Source: Paenibacillus puerhi
GTDB lineage: Bacteria > Bacillota > Bacilli > Paenibacillales > NBRC-103111
NCBI RefSeq assembly: GCF_009846885.1
Contig: NZ_WUWM01000017.1
Span: 86,491-150,490 of the forward strand
Reading direction: 5' to 3'
Length of the DNA stretch: 64,000 bases
Part shown: piece by piece, positions 43,723 through 53,133 of the stretch
Position numbering within the stretch: the stretch's first letter is position 1
Layout: each line of letters opens with the position of its first letter
The notes under the pieces: model-generated
Told to the model about the DNA's origin: nothing
The model's input: the letters and a program-made list of their open reading frames with translations, nothing else
Database searches by the model: none
Position numbers and translations under genes: made by a program

Positions 43723-43838
43723 GCTCGTCTCACCCCTTGGATCACGTTACCTCTAGAATCTGCTCGCTTATTGCAACTCATTACACTATCATATCAGAAT
43801 TAAAACTGCCGATAAATTCTTCTCTCCCGGACAACGCC

Positions 43839-43866
43839 AAAAAGCGGCATCCCGAGGGATGCCGCT
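43839..43866 (-). terminator. Intrinsic terminator of groESL
   Basis: AGCGGCATCCC/GGATGCCGCT stem with a three-base loop followed by TTTTTGG on the minus strand, 37 bases past the groEL stop. Confidence 0.85.
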
Positions 43867-43902
43867 CTCCAGCCTTGCCGGGGACTAGGCGCAGGGCGCG
43901 GA

Positions 43903-45564
<1,662 letters not shown>

Positions 45565-45637
45565 TTATGTTGAACAACGTTCGGATATTCCTAAGTATGG
45601 ATGCTGCCCAAGCTTAAGTATGGGGCGGCGAAGTGAC

Positions 45638-45919
45638 TTAAGCCAGAACGGCAAGTACGTCGCTTTCGCGCATGATCAGCAAATCGCGGCCTTCGAACTT
45701 CACTTCGGTACCGGCGTATTTGGAGAAAATAACGCGGTCGCCTTCCTTCAATTCGAGCGCTACGCGTTCGCCGTCCTTGAGTGTACCGCTGCCGACTGCT
45801 ACGACTTTACCTTCTTGCGGCTTTTCCTTCGCCGTGTCAGGCAGTACGATACCGGATGCGGTCGTTTCCTCCTTAGCGATGGCTTCGATAACTACGCGAT
45901 CACCCAACGGTTTGATCAT
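45638..45919 (-). CDS. groES: Co-chaperonin GroES (Hsp10)
   Basis: A 93-residue lid of the GroEL chamber. [18 protein letters not shown], the mobile loop [19 protein letters not shown] (about 25-43) and [15 protein letters not shown] are all present. An AAAGGAGG site precedes the ATG. First gene of the CIRCE-controlled operon. Confidence 0.98.
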   Translation of the reverse strand: MIKPLGDRVVIEAIAKEETTASGIVLPDTAKEKPQEGKVVAVGSGTLKDGERVALELKEGDRVIFSKYAGTEVKFEGRDLLIMRESDVLAVLA

Positions 45920-45958
45920 GAGAAAATGCCTCCTTTAAAATGTGGTACTGAGTTTGGT

Positions 45959-45985
45959 TTAGCACTCATATGTCTCAAGTGCTAA
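45959..45985 (-). promoter_or_regulatory. CIRCE operator (HrcA)
   Basis: TTAGCACTC, nine bases, AAGTGCTAA: one mismatch from the perfect inverted repeat TTAGCACTC-N9-GAGTGCTAA. It lies between the promoter and groES, so HrcA repression of groESL in the absence of heat shock is expected. Confidence 0.95.
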
Positions 45986-45996
45986 CAACACTATTT

Positions 45997-46025
45997 ATGA
46001 TAACCACTTCACAATAAATTTGCAA
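45997..46025 (-). promoter_or_regulatory. Sigma-A promoter of groESL
   Basis: Minus strand TTGCAA, 17-base spacer, TATCAT, placing the start of transcription at the edge of the CIRCE element. The rest of the 46030-46209 stretch shows no further feature. Confidence 0.75.
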
Positions 46026-46209
46026 GTGGTTTTACAACTTTTTCATACCTTCCCCATTGTCTCCGCGGCACCTGCCGAATATACCTGTCCCGGGCCGGAA
46101 TCTGAGTCCCTCCGAGGGGAAAGACAGCTTCGCCGTGAACTCCGGCATTGTTTCCGAAAAACTCCCGGTTTCTCGCGGAAATTCCCGTTGTCCAGATGCC
46201 GGACCAGCG

Positions 46210-46234
46210 AAAAAAGCCTGTCATTCGACAGGCT
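46210..46234 (-). terminator. Terminator overlapping the tatC stop codon
   Basis: AGCCTGTC/GACAGGCT stem with a GAAT loop, then TTTTTTCG on the minus strand. The tatC stop (TGA, 46221-46223) lies at the loop and downstream arm, so a ribosome at the stop would cover the hairpin. Confidence 0.8.
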
Positions 46235-46994
46235 CCGCCATGCTCTCCTTCTCCCATGCTTCGTCCTGAAGCTGCTGTTTGCGGTAAATGCCCGCTGACA
46301 AGTAGACGCTGAACTCGTATAAAATAATCATCGGTACCGCCACGACGATCGCCGATATCGCATCCGGCGGCGTAATCATGGTGGAGATGACGACTAGTAT
46401 CAAGTAGGCATATCGGCGTACTTTGCGCAGCAGCTTCGGATTGAGCAGCCGTATTTTCGTCAGAAACATCACGACGATCGGCAGCTCGAACACGAGCGCA
46501 ATCGGCAAAATAATATTGAACATAAAGCTGAAGTATTGAGCTATCCCATAGGTCTCGCTCAGCTCCAGGCTTTTGGCGATGGAGGTCGTAAACAGGAAGG
46601 CCATCTGAAACACGATGAAATATCCGAAGGCCAGCCCCAGTATAAACATGATAAAGGCGAAAGGCACGTATAACAAAGAAGCCTTCTGCTCCACTTCGCG
46701 CAGTCCCGGCTTCAGAAACGACCACAGCTGGTAAAGAGTAAAGGGGAGCGTAATAAGAAGTCCCGTTACGAGTGCAAAGTTCATATACATCTTAAGCGGA
46801 TCCCACGGGGAAAAAGCATTCCAGTTAATCTCGCTCGCGGGAGGAACCGACTTCAAAAAGGTGATCAGAGGATTGGCCGTGAATAATCCGATCGCCATCC
46901 CCACGATGAGGACGACAGCGATCCAAATAATCCGTTTGCGCAGCTCTGTCAAATGTTCAACTAAGGTCATGCCTTCGTCCTGCAACACGCTCAC
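46221..46994 (-). CDS. tatC: Twin-arginine translocase subunit TatC
   Basis: A 257-residue, six-helix receptor of the Tat folded-protein export pathway. MTLVEHLTELRKRIIW is the conserved N-terminal motif; SFLKPGLREVEQKA, FGYFIVFQMAF and LVVISTMITPPDAIS follow in order. The GTG at 46994 and an ATG eight codons later (AGGA site) are both possible starts. Tail EKESMAEPVE. It ends the operon that starts with the folate ligase gene. Confidence 0.93.
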   Translation of the reverse strand: MSVLQDEGMTLVEHLTELRKRIIWIAVVLIVGMAIGLFTANPLITFLKSVPPASEINWNAFSPWDPLKMYMNFALVTGLLITLPFTLYQLWSFLKPGLREVEQKASLLYVPFAFIMFILGLAFGYFIVFQMAFLFTTSIAKSLELSETYGIAQYFSFMFNIILPIALVFELPIVVMFLTKIRLLNPKLLRKVRRYAYLILVVISTMITPPDAISAIVVAVPMIILYEFSVYLSAGIYRKQQLQDEAWEKESMAEPVE

Positions 46995-47014
46995 CTGCCC
47001 TTCCTAGTCAGGAC

Positions 47015-47521
47015 CTAATCCGGCAATCTTCGGGGGTTGCTGCGAGATGCCTTCCCCGCTTCGCCGGTACCGCCGGCGCCGGGCGTCCCCAGGTCCGGTA
47101 GAGGCGCCACAAGGCCGCCTACCGGGTCAGGTCCCGGCACCGACGCGAGGCTCGGGGCCTCCCCCGCTGCTTGGTCTGCGGATTCGGCATTCACCGCTCC
47201 GTCAGGTACAAGCTGCGTTTCTTCAGGGCCCTTCCCGCCCGAGACATCCGGGTCCGGGACAGGGGGGGCCGCTTTCGATTCGGACGCCAGAGCGGCGGAC
47301 TGCTCCCCGGCAGGAGCCGGAGCGGGACGGCTCTCGGGAGTTACATCCTTGCGCTCCGGCCTCGACGGTTCGTCGTTCAGCAGTTCACGGGCGCCCTGCT
47401 TGAACTCACGAATCGTTTTGCCCAAGGTACGGCCAATCTCCGGCAGCTTGGCCGGCCCGAACACGATGAGGGCGACAACCGCTATCAATATAAATTCGGA
47501 CGTTCCGATGTTGCCTAGCAT
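47015..47521 (-). CDS. tatA: Twin-arginine translocase subunit TatA with an unusually long tail
   Basis: A 168-residue protein. Residues 1-50 are a normal TatA: a short hydrophobic helix (FILIAVVALIVFGPAKLPEIG, seen as FILIAVVALIVFGP then AKLPEIG) with the FGPxKLPE hinge, and amphipathic GKTIREFKQGARELL. The remaining 115 residues are Pro/Ala/Gly/Glu-rich and look disordered, against a usual total of 55-90. ATG at 47521 has GAGAGG upstream. It is followed by tatC after 20 bases. Confidence 0.88.
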   Translation of the reverse strand: MLGNIGTSEFILIAVVALIVFGPAKLPEIGRTLGKTIREFKQGARELLNDEPSRPERKDVTPESRPAPAPAGEQSAALASESKAAPPVPDPDVSGGKGPEETQLVPDGAVNAESADQAAGEAPSLASVPGPDPVGGLVAPLPDLGTPGAGGTGEAGKASRSNPRRLPD

Positions 47522-47552
47522 GCAGCCTCTCAACCCTTCCTGTAAAGTTAGG

Positions 47553-48581
47553 CTAGCAGCCCTGCAAGCCTCCGTATCCTAGCTCGGTAATATCCTGGCG
47601 GACGATGGTCTCGCCGGCGCATATGCGCGGCAGCAGCACATCGAACGAGGTGTACGGATCATGCATGACGCAGCCCGGCAAGCCCATGACAGGCACGCCC
47701 TCCAAATACCCGACAAGCAGCATCGAGCCCGGCAGCATCGGAGTTCCATAACTCACAATATCCGTGCCCGCCTGCTTGATCGCACCCGGCGTCCTGTCAT
47801 CGGGATCGACCGACATCCCGCCCGTAAGCAGGATCAGGTCCGCACGGTCCTCCCGCAGGAATCGCCGGATTTCCGCAATAATCACCGCGCTGTCGTCGGG
47901 CGCAAGCCGCTGATCGATGATTTCCGAGCCCAGCGCTTCCACTTTGCTCCTGACGACCGGGCCGAATTTATCGGTAATGCGCCCCTTGAACACTTCGCTT
48001 CCCGTCGTAATCAGTCCGACCCGCAAGCGTCGGAACGGCTTAACTCCGATCAGAGGGATGGGCGAAGAAGCCGCAATCTCCTCGGCTTCCGCGATGCGCC
48101 GCTCCTCGATCACAAGCGGGATCACCCGGGTGCCCATTAAGGGCTGACCGGGCTTTACGACCGTATTCGAACGGATCGTCGACATGATAACTTGATCCAA
48201 TCCGTTGATCCGGTCGATCCGTTCCTTATCGATCTTGACCAGTCCGTGGATGGTCGATTTGAGGGTGATTTTGCCTTCATGGGGAGAAGTGAGCTCCACG
48301 TTCGCCCAAGGTGCCCCTTGTGCGCCTCGCGCGACTTGGGCGAGCCTCTGGGCGGCTTCGTCTTCATGCAGATAGCCAGACTGAAGCCGAAGCGTATAGA
48401 TATGCTCCTTGCCGATGCTGAGCAGAGCCGGGATATCCTCCTCTCGGATGACATGGCCTTTTCTGAACAGCCTTCCCTTGAACTCCCCGGGGAGAATCTG
48501 CGTAAGGTCATGAGCCAGCACGAGTCCGACCGCCTGCTCGACGGCCACTTCCTCCAGCATGCCCTCAGGCTTCATCCCCAT
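47553..48581 (-). CDS. MoeA-like molybdopterin-binding protein
   Basis: A 342-residue relative of molybdopterin molybdenumtransferase. Residues 1-150 form a MoeA-type N-terminal region (VEQAVGLVLAHDLTQILPGEF, landmark in pieces; RKGHVIREEDIPALLSIGK). The C-terminal half is a MogA/MoeA nucleotide fold with VGLITTGSEVFKGRI, DSAVIIAEIRRFLRED, LILLTGGMSVDPDDRTP and VMGLPGCVMHD. It is shorter than classical MoeA (about 400) and lacks its domain IV. Start at 48581 follows AGGGGGG and overlaps the moaB stop by 17 bases. Exact metal and substrate role are uncertain. Confidence 0.75.
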   Translation of the reverse strand: MGMKPEGMLEEVAVEQAVGLVLAHDLTQILPGEFKGRLFRKGHVIREEDIPALLSIGKEHIYTLRLQSGYLHEDEAAQRLAQVARGAQGAPWANVELTSPHEGKITLKSTIHGLVKIDKERIDRINGLDQVIMSTIRSNTVVKPGQPLMGTRVIPLVIEERRIAEAEEIAASSPIPLIGVKPFRRLRVGLITTGSEVFKGRITDKFGPVVRSKVEALGSEIIDQRLAPDDSAVIIAEIRRFLREDRADLILLTGGMSVDPDDRTPGAIKQAGTDIVSYGTPMLPGSMLLVGYLEGVPVMGLPGCVMHDPYTSFDVLLPRICAGETIVRQDITELGYGGLQGC

Positions 48582-49065
48582 GGCCCCCCTCGCGTCCGGA
48601 CAAGATAGCCAGCGCATGAGGAAGCTGGTCCATGATGGCGGATAGGTTCTCCGACACGCCCTTGGGACTGCCGGGCAGATTGACGATCAGCGAGCGGCCC
48701 CGGATCCCGCAGATGGCCCGGGACAGCATCGCGCGGCGCGTCTTCTGCATGGAATACAGGCGCATGGCCTCAGCAAGACCCGGAACCTGTCTTTCGATAA
48801 CCTCCAGCGTAGCCTCAGGGGTGACATCGCGTACGGCTAGACCTGTACCGCCTGTTGTCAGAATGAGATCGGCTTTGAAGTAATCGGTCATTTCGATCAA
48901 GGCTGCCATGATCTCGTCCTTCTCATCCGGCACGATCCGATACTCGATAATTTCGCCATGCATTTCTTCCTCGATCAATTCCCGAATAACCTGTGCACTA
49001 GTGTCTTCCCGTTCTCCGCGCGACCCTCGGTCGCTTGCGGTCAATATCGCCACTTTCCAGCGCAT
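48565..49065 (-). CDS. moaB: Molybdenum cofactor biosynthesis protein MoaB/MogA
   Basis: A 166-residue molybdopterin adenylyltransferase-type protein. VAILTASDRGSRGEREDTSA, DLILTTGGTGLAVRDVTPEA and GRSLIVNLPGSPKGVSENL are the family motifs. RBS GGGGAGGAG precedes the ATG. Located 35 bp after moaC. Confidence 0.9.
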   Translation of the reverse strand: MRWKVAILTASDRGSRGEREDTSAQVIRELIEEEMHGEIIEYRIVPDEKDEIMAALIEMTDYFKADLILTTGGTGLAVRDVTPEATLEVIERQVPGLAEAMRLYSMQKTRRAMLSRAICGIRGRSLIVNLPGSPKGVSENLSAIMDQLPHALAILSGREGGHGDEA

Positions 49066-49100
49066 AAAGCCTACTCCTCCCCGATTGAATTCCTATCGTC

Positions 49101-49631
49101 CTAACCCTCTGGCGTCTGATGCTTATAATCGCCGCTCTTGCCGCCAGATTTGGCCAGCAGCAGCGTCGGTCCGATCTGCATCGACTTCTCAAGCGCTTTG
49201 CACATATCATAGACGGTCAGAGCGGCAGCGGATACGGCTGTCAGCGCCTCCATCTCGACACCGGTCTGCCCTTTGGTCCTGACGGTCGCTTCGATATACA
49301 GCTCATCGCTGTCGTTATCGCTAAAAACCACATCGACGCCGGTCAGGGATAAAGGATGGCACATCGGAATCCAGTCCGACGTCTTTTTGGCCGCCATCAC
49401 AGCCGCCACCTGCGCCACGGCCAATACATCGCCCTTGCCGATCCGGCCAAGCCGGATCCGCTCCAGGGTCGACGGCTGCATCGTCACGGTCGTCCGCGCG
49501 GTCGCCGAGCGGGATGTTTCCTGCTTCCCCGTGATGTCGACCATATTCGCCCGCCCCTGCTCGTTGAAATGGGTCAGCCGGGGCCCTTCGGCCTGCTGCT
49601 GATCGTCCAATCCGTGTCCGGCATCTGTCAT
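49101..49631 (-). CDS. moaC: Cyclic pyranopterin monophosphate synthase MoaC
   Basis: Second step of molybdenum cofactor synthesis. The 176 residues have a variable 20-residue leader, then [30 protein letters not shown] (with DWIPMCHPL context), [25 protein letters not shown] and GKSGDYKH, all diagnostic. Its ATG shares one base with the stop of the folate ligase gene (TGATG). Confidence 0.94.
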   Translation of the reverse strand: MTDAGHGLDDQQQAEGPRLTHFNEQGRANMVDITGKQETSRSATARTTVTMQPSTLERIRLGRIGKGDVLAVAQVAAVMAAKKTSDWIPMCHPLSLTGVDVVFSDNDSDELYIEATVRTKGQTGVEMEALTAVSAAALTVYDMCKALEKSMQIGPTLLLAKSGGKSGDYKHQTPEG

Positions 49632-50260
49632 CAGATCTCGACGCCTCCTTCCAGAATGCGCCGCTTGTCGGTAACCAGCTCGTTAATCCGGAAGTCGAAC
49701 AGCCCCATCGGCACCTCGTCAATAATCTGCTCCTCGAACGCAGCCGCGACGATATAAGGCTTAGGCAGGCCTGTCCGTACGTACTGCTGCATGAACCGGT
49801 CGTAGAAGCCCCCGCCATAGCCAAGCCGGCCCATCTTCAGATCGAAGGAAAGACCGGGCACGAGCGCCACATCGATCTGCCGGATGTCGAATAGCTGCGG
49901 CGCCTTGGCTACGGGCTCGCGGATGCCCCAGGCTCCGCGCTCCAGATCGGCATGAGACTTGATCTCGTACAGCTTGAGCTGCTTATGAGCATGGACGACC
50001 TTCGGTACGACAACGCGCCACGGACGCTTCCAGCAAGCCTCTAGTACGGCGGTCACGTCAACCTCAGTTTTGACAGGCATATAAGCGAACAAGGTGGGCT
50101 TGCGCCGGACCGAGGGGTCGGGACGCATGATTTCCTCCAGCCTTGCGATCAGCTTGCGGCTGATTTCCTCAGACTTGCGCCGGCGTTCGTCCTCGCCAAT
50201 ATCGGAACGTACCGCCTCGGCTTGCCGCCTCAGTTCAATTTTTTTCTCTTTAATATTCAT
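49631..50260 (-). CDS. 5-formyltetrahydrofolate cyclo-ligase
   Basis: A 209-residue enzyme converting 5-formyl-THF to 5,10-methenyl-THF with ATP (YqgN/MTHFS family). [17 protein letters not shown] at the N-terminus, [17 protein letters not shown] in the middle, and the signature [23 protein letters not shown] near 130-155 (pieces shown). It is translationally coupled to moaC and appears to be the first gene of the operon leading to tatC. Confidence 0.92.
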   Translation of the reverse strand: MNIKEKKIELRRQAEAVRSDIGEDERRRKSEEISRKLIARLEEIMRPDPSVRRKPTLFAYMPVKTEVDVTAVLEACWKRPWRVVVPKVVHAHKQLKLYEIKSHADLERGAWGIREPVAKAPQLFDIRQIDVALVPGLSFDLKMGRLGYGGGFYDRFMQQYVRTGLPKPYIVAAAFEEQIIDEVPMGLFDFRINELVTDKRRILEGGVEI

Positions 50261-50825
50261 GGGAACGGCCTCTTTTCACGAAGCGATAAATACTTTGCAG
50301 GCAAATAACAAGTTTCCTTTTGCAAATCCATACTCCATTTTCATCAGTTTACAATAAATAATCAATAAAAAAAAGCTTCGCCGGAATCCTCGGCCTTCCC
50401 GCTGTCGCGGCGGGAGCGGAAAGACGGCATAGGCGGACACGGCCAACCGGTTGATTAAGCCCCGCGCCAGGTGCGTGCAACAGCGGACGGAACGATGCCG
50501 TTTAGAAGTCTTCCGGCAGCGCCCAAGCCCCTGTCCCTCGAGCAAGCCCTTGCGACTATGTCCGGCGGATTATCATCAGCCCGGACTGACCGATCGCCTC
50601 CCAAATATTATAGGTAGCGACACGTTTAGGGAGAACCGCGAAACCCTTGGACAAAGCAGCGCGCCCTGCTCCAGCATCTATGCGATTATCGATCGAAATC
50701 GAAATATCCTTTCAGTTGTGCTACACTTAGACCATCTACTAGGTGCAGGCTCTCTCGGAACCCGCTGTCGAAGGTTCTGACGGGCTGCACGTCTAACCTT
50801 GACGCATCAGGGAGGCTTTTTTATT
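50261..50825. other. Intergenic region folate ligase-ABC-F
   Basis: About 565 bp between divergent genes. It must hold the promoters of both, but I see no convincing -35/-10 pair. An inverted pair AAGGTT/AACCTT at about 50772-50800 just ahead of the ABC-F ribosome site could be a leader hairpin. In B. subtilis rex sits near here; no Rex-like frame is present. Otherwise nothing is recognised. Confidence 0.4.
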
Positions 50826-52799
50826 ATGCTTTTGCAAGTTAGCGGCATCGCCAAGAGCTACGGCGTCACCAGCGTGCTCTCTCATATATCGCTGCAGATC
50901 GAAGCGCGGGAGCGGATCGGGCTGGTCGGAGTCAACGGGGCCGGCAAGTCTACCCTGCTGCAGATCATCGCAGGCGAGCTGTCTTACGACCAGGGAAATA
51001 TATTCAAGGCTAAGGAAACGAAGATCGGTTATCTGAAGCAAAATTCGGGACTTTCCTCGGACCGTTCGATATGGAACGAGCTGCTCGGCGTGTTCGCGGG
51101 CGTACTAGAGACGGAGCTGGAGCTGCGGCGCTTAGAAGCGCGCATGGCCGATCCCGAGGTGCTGGCGGATGACAAAAAAACCGAGGATACCATGCGCCGC
51201 TACGCCGAGCTGTCCGATGCGTTCCGCGCCTCCGGCGGCTACGAGGTCGAGGCCAAGGTCCGCGGCGTGCTGAACGGCATGGGCTTCGGCCACATGGACC
51301 CGGCCACTCCCGTACAAGCGCTCAGCGGAGGCCAGAAAACAAGGCTGGCACTGGCCAAAATGCTGCTGGAAGCGCCCGACCTGCTGCTGCTGGATGAGCC
51401 TACCAACCATTTGGATATCCCGACATTGACCTGGCTGGAGCAGTATTTGCGCTCCTATCCGGGCGCGATCCTGGTTGTCTCGCATGACCGGTATTTTCTG
51501 GATGCTCTGGTCGACGCCATTTACGAGATCGAGCGGACCTCCTCCAAACGGTACACGGGCAATTACTCGCGCTATATCGAGCTGAAGCAGGCGAACTACG
51601 AGATCGAGCTCAAGCAATTCGAAAAGCAGCAGGAGGAAATCTCCAAGATGGAGGACTTCGTCCAGCGCAACATTACGCGCGCCTCCACGACCAAGCGGGC
51701 CCAAAGCCGGCGCAAGGCCTTGGAGAAAATGGACAGGCTGGACAAGCCGCTCGGCGATCTGAAGCGGGCCAGCTTCTCCTTCGAGGTCGAGGTGCCGAGC
51801 GGCCGCGAGGTTCTGGATGTGCGGGGCTTGTCCGTGTCCTACGATGGACGCAACCCGCTCGTGCAGGGCGTCTCGTTCCAGCTTCGCCGCGGCGATACGG
51901 CTGCTCTGATCGGCCCGAACGGCATAGGCAAAACAACGCTGCTGCGCACGCTGATCGGCCAGCATAACCAGGACCGGGGCACGTATAACTGGGGCGCGAA
52001 TGTGAAGATCGCCTACTACGATCAGGAGCAGACCGGCCTGAATCCGAATCATACGGTGCTGGAGGAGGTATGGAATGCGTTCCCCCATCTCGAAGAGGGA
52101 CGGGTGCGGACCGTGCTTGGCAGCTTTCTGTTCAGCGGCGAGGACGTTTTCAAGAAAATTGCCTCGCTCAGCGGCGGCGAGAAGGCCCGGGTTTCCCTCG
52201 CCAAGCTGATGCTGCTCAAAGCGAATGTCCTGATTTTGGACGAGCCTACCAACCATCTCGATTTGTATTCGAAGGAAGTGCTGGAATCGGCCTTGATCGA
52301 TTATGAGGGCACCCTGCTTTTCATCTCCCATGACCGTTATTTCCTGAACAAAATGGCCGAGAGCATGCTGGAGCTTGCCCCGGACGGAGTCACTTCCTAC
52401 CTCGGCAACTACGACGATTATGTCGAGAAGAAGCAAGAGCTTGCCGAGATCGAACAGGAGCGGCTCGCCCAGGAGGCAGCCAAGCGCACGACTTCCGGGA
52501 ACGGACCGGCGAAGGGGACGGACTCGCATGCCGGTGCAGGTGGTCCGAGCGTGCCTGCTAATCCGTACGAATCGACGAAGCTTGCGAAGCGCGAGGAGCG
52601 GAGCCGTCAGCGTAAGCTGGAGCAGCTCGAGGCGCAGATTGCGCAACTGGAGACGGACATCTCGGAGCTTGAGGAGGAGCTTGCGCTTCCTGAGGTTTTC
52701 AATAATTATGTGATCGTCCAGGAAAAGAATGGGCTGATCGAAAGCAAACGAAGCGAGCTGGCTTCCTGCTATGAGCAGTGGGAGCAGCTGGCGGAATAG
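50826..52799 (+). CDS. ydiF: ABC-F family ATPase (YdiF-like)
   Basis: A 657-residue soluble protein with two ABC domains and no membrane segment. First Walker A GVNGAGKST, signature ALSGGQKTRLALA, Walker B DLLLLDEPTNHLD; second GPNGIGKTT, SLSGGEKARVSLA, LILDEPTNHLD. A charged linker between them (about 245-310) is the P-site tRNA interaction motif region, and a C-terminal coiled coil (LEQLEAQIAQLETDISELE) follows a Gly/Pro-rich spacer. ABC-F proteins act on stalled ribosomes; resistance versus housekeeping cannot be told. ATG at 50826 has GGGAGG ten bases upstream. Confidence 0.92.
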   Translation: MLLQVSGIAKSYGVTSVLSHISLQIEARERIGLVGVNGAGKSTLLQIIAGELSYDQGNIFKAKETKIGYLKQNSGLSSDRSIWNELLGVFAGVLETELELRRLEARMADPEVLADDKKTEDTMRRYAELSDAFRASGGYEVEAKVRGVLNGMGFGHMDPATPVQALSGGQKTRLALAKMLLEAPDLLLLDEPTNHLDIPTLTWLEQYLRSYPGAILVVSHDRYFLDALVDAIYEIERTSSKRYTGNYSRYIELKQANYEIELKQFEKQQEEISKMEDFVQRNITRASTTKRAQSRRKALEKMDRLDKPLGDLKRASFSFEVEVPSGREVLDVRGLSVSYDGRNPLVQGVSFQLRRGDTAALIGPNGIGKTTLLRTLIGQHNQDRGTYNWGANVKIAYYDQEQTGLNPNHTVLEEVWNAFPHLEEGRVRTVLGSFLFSGEDVFKKIASLSGGEKARVSLAKLMLLKANVLILDEPTNHLDLYSKEVLESALIDYEGTLLFISHDRYFLNKMAESMLELAPDGVTSYLGNYDDYVEKKQELAEIEQERLAQEAAKRTTSGNGPAKGTDSHAGAGGPSVPANPYESTKLAKREERSRQRKLEQLEAQIAQLETDISELEEELALPEVFNNYVIVQEKNGLIESKRSELASCYEQWEQLAE

Positions 52800-52805
52800 A
52801 GCTGC

Positions 52806-52860
52806 AAAAGGGGCTGTCCCAGCGTCATCGAAAGATGATGCTCAGGGACGGCCCCTTTTT
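52806..52860 (+). terminator. Intrinsic terminator of the ABC-F gene
   Basis: AAAAGGGGCTGTCCC and GGGACGGCCCCTTTTT arms around a structured loop. Confidence 0.85.
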
Positions 52861-53133
52861 ATGCAAGAAAGCTAGCCCTGCAGGTCCTGGCAAATCCGGT
52901 ACCAGTACCCTCTAAGAACATGCGGCGGCAGCGAAAATTCATGTCCGAGCGGTTGGGTCAGGCGGCAAGCACCCGCACTCACCAGCCGGCTTCGCACTCA
53001 GCCCCTGCGCGCCCGGCTGCCGTATCGTCTAGCGTCAGCTGCCTCTGCGCCGACAACCCAGCAGCCTAGAGGGAAACCGCGGTACGGATTCGCTGCGTCG
53101 CGCCTGCGCTCGTACCGCGGCCCCGTCCCCGCT
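52861..53133. other. Intergenic stretch with a GC-rich inverted repeat
   Basis: Converging ABC-F and membrane protein genes. The only clear element is a perfect 10-bp inverted repeat, CCGCGGTACG at 53077-53086 and CGTACCGCGG at 53111-53120, with a 24-base GC-rich spacer. It lies just past the end of the leftward membrane protein gene and may be its terminator-like structure, but no T run follows. Confidence 0.5.

Noticed and set aside
50261..50825. A rex gene expected by synteny beside ydiF and moaC
   Set aside because: No Rossmann motif or winged-helix frame could be read in either strand.
51132..52646. A 504-codon open frame antisense to the ABC-F gene
   Set aside because: High GC and third-position bias of the real gene open the opposite strand; no motif or start signal is seen.
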